Source: Pseudomonadota bacterium (GTDB taxonomy: Bacteria > Pseudomonadota > Alphaproteobacteria > Rhodospirillales > Rhodospirillaceae). From it: a stretch of DNA of 5,131 nucleotides. The position numbers were made by a program, and so were the translations under genes. This document shows, piece by piece, positions 1 through 5,131 of the stretch; position 1 is the stretch's first letter; each line of letters starts with the position of its first letter. Under the pieces are notes generated by a model. That model ran no database searches. It saw only the letters and a program-made list of their open reading frames with translations, and was not told where the DNA came from. The DNA lies in the NCBI GenBank assembly GCA_023396465.1, contig JAEWWF010000028.1:1-5131 (forward strand). The letters are read 5' to 3'.

Positions 1-840
1 GGCGAGCACCGCGTCACCACCATCGCGCTGGACGACTACCACAAGCACAGCCGCGCCGAACGCAAGCGCCTCGGCCTGTCGGCCATCGACCCGCGCGCCA
101 ATCACATGGACATCATGGAGCAGCACATCCGGCTGCTGCGCGAGGGTCAACCCATCCTCAAGCCGGTCTACGACCACTCCGACGGTACGCTGCGGCCACC
201 CGTCCATGTGCAGCCGCGCGACTATGTGATTGTCGAGGGGCTGCACGGCTACACCACCCGGGCCATGCGCGACTGCTATGACGTCAAGGTCTACCTCGAG
301 CCGGAGGAAGACCTGCGGGTCTACTGGAAAATCACCCGCGACACCCACCAGCGCGGTTATCAGGAATCGGAAGTGCGCGAATCGCTGCTCACCCGCGGCG
401 AGTTGAGCGCGCTGTACATCCAACCGCAGCGTACCTTCGCCGACATGGTGGTGCAGTTCGTCCGCCCCGAGGGCCGGCGCGAGGAGGTGGGGCCCAATCT
501 GGTGGTCCGCCACACCCTGCGTCCCACCTTGCCGCACCCCGATTTGTCACCCATCCTCGAAGGCTCCAAGGACAAGGTTTCGCTGACGCTGGCCCGCGAC
601 ATCGACGGCAAGCCGGTGGACGTGCTTGAAATCGCCGCCAATCTCGACGACAAGCGGGCCAAGGCCATCGAAGACCTGTTGTGGAACCTGATCCCGGAGA
701 CCAGCCACCTCCGGGCCGACCTGGGCCAGTTCATGGACGACCGCGAGCACCGCGCCAAGATGAGCCACCCGCTCGCCCTGTCGCAGTTGCTCATTACTTA
801 TCATCTCGTGAAGGCCGCCATGGGCCATTACGCGATCTGA
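1..840 (+). CDS. cbbP: Phosphoribulokinase, class II-like, 5'-truncated by window edge
   Basis: Cytoplasmic enzyme that phosphorylates ribulose 5-phosphate with ATP to ribulose 1,5-bisphosphate, the step that feeds RuBisCO. The frame is open from base 1 to the TGA at 838-840, giving 279 visible residues. The N-terminus with the P-loop is off-window, probably about 40 residues judging from class II enzymes. Visible landmarks, numbered from base 1, are LDDYH (10-14) followed by DPRANH (30-35), the Walker B-like EGLHGY (79-84), WKITRD (109-114) and PQRTFAD (142-148). These resemble plant/cyanobacterial and uridine-kinase-like phosphoribulokinases more than the roughly 290-residue class I enzyme typical of proteobacteria. 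The residue before LDDYH is Ala, where thioredoxin-regulated enzymes have Cys. The only visible cysteine is C92, so the C-terminal redox pair is also missing. An internal ATG at 106 is not the start, because conserved sequence continues upstream of it. The transketolase gene follows after 73 bp. Family assignment is firm; subclass is inferred from motif memory. Confidence 0.93.
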   Translation, partial: GEHRVTTIALDDYHKHSRAERKRLGLSAIDPRANHMDIMEQHIRLLREGQPILKPVYDHSDGTLRPPVHVQPRDYVIVEGLHGYTTRAMRDCYDVKVYLEPEEDLRVYWKITRDTHQRGYQESEVRESLLTRGELSALYIQPQRTFADMVVQFVRPEGRREEVGPNLVVRHTLRPTLPHPDLSPILEGSKDKVSLTLARDIDGKPVDVLEIAANLDDKRAKAIEDLLWNLIPETSHLRADLGQFMDDREHRAKMSHPLALSQLLITYHLVKAAMGHYAI

Positions 841-913
841 CGATCCGCGTTATAGAAGCCCCACCGCACGCACCGCGCGACGCCAACGGAACAGCACCAC
901 GGATACCCAGCCA

Positions 914-2920
914 ATGACCGAACCCGTCACCGCCACCGCCCCCGTCGACACCCGGAAGATGGCCAACGCCATCCGGTTCCTGGCCATCGACGCCGTGCAG
1001 AAGGCCAACAGCGGCCACCCCGGCATGCCCATGGGCATGGCCGATGTCGCCGCCGTGCTGTTCACCCGCTTCGCCACGGTCGACCCCACCAGCCCGCGCT
1101 GGCCCGACCGCGACCGCTTCGTGCTGTCGGCCGGCCATGGCTCCATGCTGCTCTACAGCCTGTCCTACCTGCTCGGCTATGCCGACACCGACCTCGCGCA
1201 GTTGCAGAACTTCCGCCAGCTGGGCGCCAAGACCGCCGGTCACCCGGAATACGGCCACGTCGACTTCGCCGAGACCACCACCGGTCCGCTCGGCCAGGGC
1301 ATCGCCAATGCCGTCGGCCTGGCACTGGGCGAGCGCATGATGGCGGCCCGCTTCGGCAATGACGTGGTCGACCACTACACCTGGTGCATCGCCGGTGACG
1401 GCTGCCTGATGGAAGGTTTGAGCCAGGAGGTCATTTCCTTCGCCGGACACCACAAGCTCGGCAAGCTGGTGGTGCTGTGGGACGACAACCGCATCTGCAT
1501 CGACGGTGACACCTCCAAGGCCACCAGCGACGACCAGATGAAGCGGTTCGAGGCCAGCCATTGGCACGTCCAGGCGGTCGACGGCCACGACCCCGAGGCG
1601 GTGGCCGCTGCCATCGCCAAGGCCAAGGCCGACCCGCGCCCCAGCCTGATCGCCTGCCGTACCGTCATCGGTTTCGGCTCGCCATCGCTGGCCGGCTCGG
1701 AGAAGACCCACGGCGCGCCGCTGGGCGAGGCCGAGATCGCCAAGACCCGCGAGGCCCTGGGCTGGCCCCATGCGCCGTTCGAGGTGCCGGACGACGTTCT
1801 GTCCGCCTGGCGCGCCGCCGGCACCCGCGGCACCGAAGCCCGCCGCGCCTGGGAAGCCAAGATGCAGGCCGAGCCCGCCGACAAGCGCGAGGCTTTCTTC
1901 GACTTCGTCGCCGGCAAGCTGCCGCTGGGCTGGGAACGGGCGCTCGACGACTTCAAGAAGAAGTGCGCCGAGGAACAGCCGAAGGTCGCCACCCGCAAGG
2001 CCAGCCAGCAGTGCCTGGAGCACATCGTTCCGGCCCTGCCGCAGATCGTCGGCGGCTCCGCCGACCTCACCCACTCCAACCTCACCATCACCAAGCAGAT
2101 GAGTGCGGTGGAGCCGGGCCACGCGGCCGGCAACTACATCCACTGGGGCGTGCGCGAGCACGGCATGGCCGCCATGATGAACGGCCTCGCCCTGCACGGC
2201 GGCTTCATCCCCTACGGCGGCACCTTCCTGGTGTTCACCGACTACCTGCGCCCGGCGCTGCGCATGTCGGCGATCATGAACCAGCGGGTGATCTACGTCG
2301 GTACCCATGACTCCATCGGCCTCGGCGAGGACGGTCCGACCCACCAGCCGGTGGAGCATCTGGCGTCCTTGCGCGCCATGCCGAACGTGCTGGTGCTGCG
2401 CCCCTGCGATCCGATCGAAACCGCCGAGTGCTGGCAGATCGCCCTGCACACCGACGATGCGCCGAGCGTGCTCGCCCTGTCGCGCCAGAACCTGCCGACG
2501 GTGCGCCAGTACACCGCCGAGAACCTGTCGGCCCGCGGCGCCTACGTGCTGTCGGAGCCGGAGGACGGCAAGCGCGACGTCACCCTCATCGCCACCGGCT
2601 CGGAAGTGCAGCTGGCGCTGACCGCCCAGGTGATGCTCGCCAACGTCGGCGTGAAGGCCGCCGTTGTTTCCATGCCGTGCTGGGAACTGTTCGACGAACA
2701 GCCGACCGACTACCGCAACGCGGTGCTCGGCAAGGGCGTTCTGCGCGTCGCGGTGGAAGCCGCCGCCACCTTCGGCTGGGAAAAGTACGTCGGCCTGGAA
2801 GGTGCCGTCATCGGCATGCGCCAGTTCGGTGCCAGCGGCCCGGCGGAAGACCTGTACGACTTCTTCGGCATCACCGCCCAGGCGGTGGCCGATGCCGTCC
2901 TCGCCCGTCTCGGGCGCTGA
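914..2920 (+). CDS. cbbT: Transketolase
   Basis: Thiamine-diphosphate-dependent cytoplasmic enzyme that moves two-carbon units between sugar phosphates. In the Calvin cycle it makes xylulose 5-phosphate, erythrose 4-phosphate and ribose 5-phosphate. At 668 residues it is full length for the family (about 660-670). Visible motifs are NSGHPG with H35, the SAGHGS segment with H75, the thiamine-diphosphate motif from GDG (161-163) to DDN ending at N192, KTHGAPLG with H266, the catalytic glutamate E415 in WGVREHG, and THDSIGLGEDGPTHQP with H465, D473 and H477. All match the E. coli enzyme in order and spacing. ATG 914 is chosen because it gives a normal N-terminal lead before MANAIRFLAIDAVQKANSG. 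No clear Shine-Dalgarno precedes it. ATG 959 is a possible alternative that would leave all motifs intact. The 73-bp gap after the kinase gene shows no terminator, so co-transcription is likely. It could equally be named tkt; cbbT rests on the context. Confidence 0.97.
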   Translation: MTEPVTATAPVDTRKMANAIRFLAIDAVQKANSGHPGMPMGMADVAAVLFTRFATVDPTSPRWPDRDRFVLSAGHGSMLLYSLSYLLGYADTDLAQLQNFRQLGAKTAGHPEYGHVDFAETTTGPLGQGIANAVGLALGERMMAARFGNDVVDHYTWCIAGDGCLMEGLSQEVISFAGHHKLGKLVVLWDDNRICIDGDTSKATSDDQMKRFEASHWHVQAVDGHDPEAVAAAIAKAKADPRPSLIACRTVIGFGSPSLAGSEKTHGAPLGEAEIAKTREALGWPHAPFEVPDDVLSAWRAAGTRGTEARRAWEAKMQAEPADKREAFFDFVAGKLPLGWERALDDFKKKCAEEQPKVATRKASQQCLEHIVPALPQIVGGSADLTHSNLTITKQMSAVEPGHAAGNYIHWGVREHGMAAMMNGLALHGGFIPYGGTFLVFTDYLRPALRMSAIMNQRVIYVGTHDSIGLGEDGPTHQPVEHLASLRAMPNVLVLRPCDPIETAECWQIALHTDDAPSVLALSRQNLPTVRQYTAENLSARGAYVLSEPEDGKRDVTLIATGSEVQLALTAQVMLANVGVKAAVVSMPCWELFDEQPTDYRNAVLGKGVLRVAVEAAATFGWEKYVGLEGAVIGMRQFGASGPAEDLYDFFGITAQAVADAVLARLGR

Positions 2921-2952
2921 CGCTTCATCACGACAACGGCCCAAGTCTCATC

Positions 2953-2958
2953 GGGGAG
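2953..2958 (+). promoter_or_regulatory. Shine-Dalgarno of the aldolase gene
   Basis: GGGGAG lies 8 nt upstream of ATG 2967 and is the clearest ribosome-binding site in the window. It fixes the aldolase start: the same frame stays open upstream to 2664, but that extension runs out of frame through the transketolase gene and has no family resemblance. Confidence 0.8.
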
Positions 2959-2966
2959 TAACAACC

Positions 2967-4052
2967 ATGGCTTTGATTTCGCTGCGTCAGCTGCTCGATC
3001 ACGCCGCCGAGCACAGCTACGGCATGCCGGCGTTCAACGTGAACAACATGGAGCAGGTGCTGGCGATCATGAAGGCCGCCCAGAAGTGCGACGCGCCGGT
3101 CATTCTCCAGGCCAGCCGCGGCGCCCGCTCCTACGCCGGCGACATCATGATCAAGCACATGATCATGGCCGTTGCCGAAATGTACCCGGACATTCCGGTG
3201 TGCATGCACCAGGACCACGGCAACAGCCCGGCGACCTGCCTGTCGGCCATCACCGCCAACTTCAGCTCGGTGATGATGGACGGCTCGCTGGAGGAGGACG
3301 GAAAGTCCCCCGCCTCCTACGACTACAATGTGGAGGTCACCCGCAAGGTGACCGAAATGGCCCACATGGTCGGCGTGTCGGTGGAAGGGGAACTGGGCGT
3401 GCTCGGCTCGCTGGAAACCGGCATGGGCGAGAAGGAAGACGGCCACGGCTTCGAGGGCAAGCTCGACAAGGAAATGCTGGTGACCGACCCCGAACAGGCC
3501 GCCGACTTCGTGGCCCGCACCAAGGTCGACGCCCTGGCCGTCGCCATCGGCACCAGCCACGGCGCCTACAAGTTCTCGCGCAAGCCGACCGGCGACATCC
3601 TGGCCATGGACACCATCAAGAAGATCCATGCCAAGCTGCCGGACACCCATCTGGTGATGCACGGTTCCTCGTCGGTGCCGCAGGATCTCCAGGACATCAT
3701 CAACCAGTACGGCGGCGCCATGCCGCAGACCTACGGCGTGCCGGTCGAGGAGATCGTCGAGGGCATCAAGCACGGCGTCCGCAAGATCAACATCGACACC
3801 GACTGCCGCATGGCCATCACCGGCCAGATCCGCAAGGTCTTCGCCGAATCCCCGGCCGAGTTCGACCCGCGCAAGTACCTGAAGCCGGCCCAGGAAGCCA
3901 TGCAGAAGGTGTGCGAGCAGCGCTACGAGCAGTTCGGCGCCACCGGCAAGGCCAGCAAGATCAAGGCGATCCCGCTGTCCGAAATGGCCAAGCGCTACGC
4001 CAAGGGCGACCTCGACCCCAAGGTCGTCGCCGCCGCCGTTGCCGCGCAGTAA
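2967..4052 (+). CDS. cbbA: Fructose-bisphosphate aldolase, class II (Calvin cycle type)
   Basis: Zinc-dependent aldolase that joins dihydroxyacetone phosphate with glyceraldehyde 3-phosphate to fructose 1,6-bisphosphate; in the Calvin cycle the class often also makes sedoheptulose 1,7-bisphosphate. It has 361 residues, normal for CbbA-type enzymes (about 350-360). The N-terminus MALISLRQLLDHAAEHSYG and the PAFNVNNMEQ segment are typical. The MHQDHG motif gives the catalytic D83 and zinc ligand H84. SVEGELG (138-144) is the second class II signature. H198 in GTSHGAYKF and H232 in MHGSSS supply the other zinc ligands, and KINIDTD (273-279) is the substrate phosphate/hydroxyl-binding strand. No key residue is missing. 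It lies 46 bp after transketolase with its own strong Shine-Dalgarno, and a terminator begins 15 bp after its stop, so it is probably the last gene of this transcription unit. Family call firm; fba is an equally valid symbol. Confidence 0.97.
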   Translation: MALISLRQLLDHAAEHSYGMPAFNVNNMEQVLAIMKAAQKCDAPVILQASRGARSYAGDIMIKHMIMAVAEMYPDIPVCMHQDHGNSPATCLSAITANFSSVMMDGSLEEDGKSPASYDYNVEVTRKVTEMAHMVGVSVEGELGVLGSLETGMGEKEDGHGFEGKLDKEMLVTDPEQAADFVARTKVDALAVAIGTSHGAYKFSRKPTGDILAMDTIKKIHAKLPDTHLVMHGSSSVPQDLQDIINQYGGAMPQTYGVPVEEIVEGIKHGVRKINIDTDCRMAITGQIRKVFAESPAEFDPRKYLKPAQEAMQKVCEQRYEQFGATGKASKIKAIPLSEMAKRYAKGDLDPKVVAAAVAAQ

Positions 4053-4067
4053 CCCTGTAAGTGACCA

Positions 4068-4106
4068 CCGCCCCCGGGGTTAGTGCTCCGGGGGCGGGTT
4101 TGTTTT
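4068..4106 (+). terminator. Rho-independent terminator after the aldolase gene
   Basis: CCGCCCCCGG (4068-4077) pairs perfectly with CCGGGGGCGG (4088-4097). The stem can grow to 13 bp with two G-T pairs, leaving a 4-nt loop at 4081-4084. A T-rich tract, TTTGTTTT, follows at 4099-4106. It starts 15 bp after the aldolase stop and should end the kinase-transketolase-aldolase transcript. Its last T is also the first base of the repeat element E1. Confidence 0.88.
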
Positions 4107-4129
4107 AGCCACCAAGACACCAAGTACAC
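4106..4129 (+). repeat. E1 left terminal inverted repeat
   Basis: All 24 bases are the exact reverse complement of 4223-4246. The next bases also agree after small changes: TAAGAGAAGATG on the left against CAAGAAGATG on the reverse-complemented right. Confidence 0.9.
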
Positions 4130-4140
4130 TAAGAGAAGAT

Positions 4141-4166
4141 GCGAGGGAAAGGAGGCCCTCCCTCGC
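4141..4166 (+). repeat. Internal GC-rich hairpin in E1 left arm
   Basis: An 8-bp perfect stem, GCGAGGGA / TCCCTCGC, with a 10-nt loop. The same stem sequences at the same 10-base spacing occur in E2 at 4968-4975 and 4986-4993, although the 10 intervening bases differ. That supports a conserved stem rather than a chance palindrome. Confidence 0.75.
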
Positions 4167-4222
4167 GCTCCCTCCATTCGGTTGTCCTCAGGCGGGGCAC
4201 CCGCAATGGAAACATCTTCTTG

Positions 4223-4246
4223 GTGTACTTGGTGTCTTGGTGGCTA
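4223..4246 (-). repeat. E1 right terminal inverted repeat
   Basis: Exact reverse complement of 4106-4129. It ends 36 bp before the epimerase start, so any promoter of the epimerase must overlap the element or lie in that short remainder. I see no convincing -35/-10 pair. Confidence 0.9.
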
Positions 4247-4282
4247 TTCCATCGCACCGCCCCTTTCCCAAGAGCCAGAGCC

Positions 4283-4930
4283 ATGACCGTCAAGATCGCC
4301 CCCAGCATCCTGTCCGCCGATTTCGCCAAGCTGGGCGAGGAAGTCCGCGCCATCGACGCCGCCGGCTGCGACTGGGTGCATGTGGACGTCATGGACGGCC
4401 ACTTCGTGTCCAACATCACTATCGGCCCCGCCGTCGTGAAGGCCATCCGGCCGCACACCGCCAAGACCTTCGACGTCCACCTGATGATCGAGCCGGTGGA
4501 CCCCTACATTCCCGAATTCGCCGCCGCCGGGTCGGACATCATCACCGTCCACGCCGAGGCCGGTGCCCACCTGCACCGCTCTCTCCAGCTGATCCGGTCG
4601 CTTGGCAAGAAGGCCGGCGTGTCGCTCAACCCGTCGACGCCGGAAAGCGTGCTGGAATACGTGCTCGACGACCTCGACCTGGTGCTGGTCATGAGCGTCA
4701 ACCCCGGCTTCGGCGGCCAGGCCTTCATCGAGAGCCAGGTGGAAAAGATCCGCCGCATCAAGGCGCTGATCGGCAACCGCCCGATCGAGCTGGAAGTGGA
4801 CGGCGGCGTCAACCCGGAGACGGCGAAGCGCTGCATCGCCGCCGGCGCCACCGCGCTGGTCGCCGGCTCCGCCGTCTTCAAGGGCGGCCCGGACGCCTAC
4901 GCCGCCAACATCGCGGCGCTGCGGGGCTGA
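4283..4930 (+). CDS. rpe: Ribulose-phosphate 3-epimerase
   Basis: Cytoplasmic metal-dependent TIM-barrel enzyme that interconverts xylulose 5-phosphate and ribulose 5-phosphate, supplying the substrate of phosphoribulokinase. The 215 residues match the family (about 210-230). Visible motifs are IAPSILSADF (5-14, with catalytic D35 further on), HVDVMDGHFV with metal ligands H33 and D35, DVHLMI with H66, MSVNPGFGGQ (137-146), VDGGVN with D173 and VAGSAVF (193-199). ATG 4283 is chosen because MTVKIAPSILSADF is the usual N-terminus. A longer in-frame reading from ATG 4139 would only add 48 residues translated from element E1. The ribosome-binding site is weak (AGAG at 4271-4274, 8 nt spacer). A terminator and E1 separate it from the aldolase gene, so it may be its own transcription unit or depend on read-through. 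E2 begins 6 bp after its stop. In a cbb context it may be called cbbE. Confidence 0.96.
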   Translation: MTVKIAPSILSADFAKLGEEVRAIDAAGCDWVHVDVMDGHFVSNITIGPAVVKAIRPHTAKTFDVHLMIEPVDPYIPEFAAAGSDIITVHAEAGAHLHRSLQLIRSLGKKAGVSLNPSTPESVLEYVLDDLDLVLVMSVNPGFGGQAFIESQVEKIRRIKALIGNRPIELEVDGGVNPETAKRCIAAGATALVAGSAVFKGGPDAYAANIAALRG

Positions 4931-4936
4931 GCTGTC

Positions 4937-4964
4937 TTAACCACCAAGACACCAAGACACCAAG
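4937..4964 (+). repeat. E2 left terminal inverted repeat
   Basis: 28 bases exactly complementary to 5095-5122, made of TTAA plus three tandem 8-bp units. It starts 6 bp after the epimerase stop codon. Confidence 0.92.
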
Positions 4965-4967
4965 GAT

Positions 4968-4993
4968 GCGAGGGAGGCGGGGGCCTCCCTCGC
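4968..4993 (+). repeat. Internal hairpin in E2 left arm
   Basis: GCGAGGGAGGC (4968-4978) and GCCTCCCTCGC (4983-4993) form a perfect 11-bp stem with a GGGG loop. It is the counterpart of the 8-bp stem in E1. The right arm holds a smaller one, GGGAG (5067-5071) with CTCCC (5075-5079). Confidence 0.8.
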
Positions 4994-5094
4994 GCACCCT
5001 CCATTAGTTTTTCGTCTTCAAGCCGGCCACCACCAGCGCACAGGAGAGACGAGAAAAGGAATTGGAGGGAGCGCCTCCCCTCCCTCGCATCCTT

Positions 5095-5122
5095 CTTGGT
5101 GTCTTGGTGTCTTGGTGGTTAA
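5095..5122 (-). repeat. E2 right terminal inverted repeat
   Basis: Exact reverse complement of 4937-4964. Only 9 bases follow it in the window, so the downstream neighbour is unknown. Confidence 0.92.
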
Positions 5123-5131
5123 CCCGTCACA

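Larger units (their letters stand above)
4106..4246. mobile_element. Fold-back repeat element E1 (MITE-like, non-autonomous)
   Basis: This 141-bp element has 24-bp perfect terminal inverted repeats (4106-4129 and 4223-4246) and TA at both edges. The termini consist of CCACCAAG and ACACCAAG units followed by a TACAC variant. Inside the left arm, GCGAGGGA (4141-4148) and TCCCTCGC (4159-4166) form a hairpin. TCCATT (4173-4178) pairs with AATGGA (4205-4210) around a small GCGGG/CCCGC stem (4192-4204). No transposase is present. It fills most of the 230-bp gap between aldolase and epimerase and shares its ends and left arm with E2 (4937-5122). It could be a MITE-like transposon remnant or a structured intergenic repeat of the REP/BIME kind; the sequence alone does not decide. 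Confidence 0.8.
4937..5122. mobile_element. Fold-back repeat element E2 (fuller copy of the E1 family)
   Basis: This 186-bp element has 28-bp perfect terminal inverted repeats (4937-4964 and 5095-5122) that begin and end in TTAA and carry three 8-bp units (CCACCAAG, ACACCAAG, ACACCAAG). Inward, GATGCGAGGGAGG pairs with its complement on the right after a 3-bp offset. CCCTCCATT (4997-5005) matches AATTGGAGGG (5060-5069) with one extra base. TTTTTCGTCT (5008-5017) nearly matches AGACGAGAAAA (5047-5057). Nearly the whole element is therefore one interrupted palindrome around an unpaired centre of about 30 bp (5018-5046). There is no coding content and no transposase. It shares its ends and left arm with E1, in the same orientation. 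Confidence 0.83.

Noticed and set aside
828..856. Possible promoter: TTACGC (828-833), 17-bp spacer, TATAGA (851-856) before transketolase
   Set aside because: The -35 match is poor, and one AT-rich hexamer in a GC-rich gap is weak evidence.
794..2944. 716-codon open frame on the minus strand across the whole transketolase gene
   Set aside because: It is a shadow of the GC-rich codon pattern of transketolase. Its product is low-complexity (Gly, Ala, Val, His, Arg) with no recognisable motif, while the plus-strand protein is unmistakable.
2664..2966. Upstream extension of the aldolase frame
   Set aside because: It overlaps the transketolase coding region in another frame; the strong Shine-Dalgarno and conserved N-terminus place the start at 2967.
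2928..3773. 281-codon open frame on the minus strand opposite the aldolase gene
   Set aside because: Same kind of antisense shadow, rich in Val, His and Gly, with no family resemblance.
4083..4286. Small plus-strand open frame through the terminator and E1
   Set aside because: It is composed of terminator and repeat sequence, has no ribosome-binding site, and overlaps the epimerase start out of frame.
4941..4964. Tandem 8-bp units considered as a CRISPR array or simple microsatellite
   Set aside because: There are only three units with no spacers, and they are mirrored exactly at the far end of a palindromic element, so they are terminal inverted repeats.

Overview
The window is GC-rich and tightly packed, with all four genes on the + strand. 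It reads as the end of a Calvin-Benson-Bassham (cbb) carbon-fixation cluster from an autotrophic or photosynthetic proteobacterium. Protein style and gene order suggest Alphaproteobacteria, perhaps a Rhodospirillum/Magnetospirillum-like lineage. That placement comes from recall of the families, not from a search.

Layout: (1) 1-840, the 3' part of a phosphoribulokinase gene whose start and ATP-binding P-loop lie upstream of the window; (2) 914-2920, transketolase; (3) 2967-4052, class II fructose-bisphosphate aldolase, with a good Shine-Dalgarno; (4) 4068-4106, a strong intrinsic terminator closing that run; (5) 4106-4246, a 141-bp fold-back repeat element (E1) abutting the terminator; (6) 4283-4930, ribulose-phosphate 3-epimerase; (7) 4937-5122, a second, fuller fold-back element (E2, 186 bp) of the same family, starting 6 bp after the epimerase stop. 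No gene-free stretch exceeds 300 bp, and both larger gaps are mostly filled by the repeat elements.

The genes form one pathway. Aldolase and transketolase rearrange triose and hexose phosphates into pentose phosphates. The epimerase converts xylulose 5-phosphate to ribulose 5-phosphate. Phosphoribulokinase then makes ribulose 1,5-bisphosphate, the RuBisCO substrate. RuBisCO, phosphoglycerate kinase, glyceraldehyde-3-phosphate dehydrogenase and the bisphosphatase are not in the window.

The unusual material is the pair of repeat elements bracketing the epimerase gene. Each has perfect terminal inverted repeats built from 8-bp units (ACACCAAG type), an internal GC-rich hairpin, and TA at both edges. 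Neither codes for a transposase. They look like non-autonomous MITE-like or structured intergenic repeats. A second point of interest is the phosphoribulokinase, which resembles the plant/cyanobacterial class but lacks the redox-regulatory cysteines that can be checked here. I see no sign of an entirely new multi-gene system.
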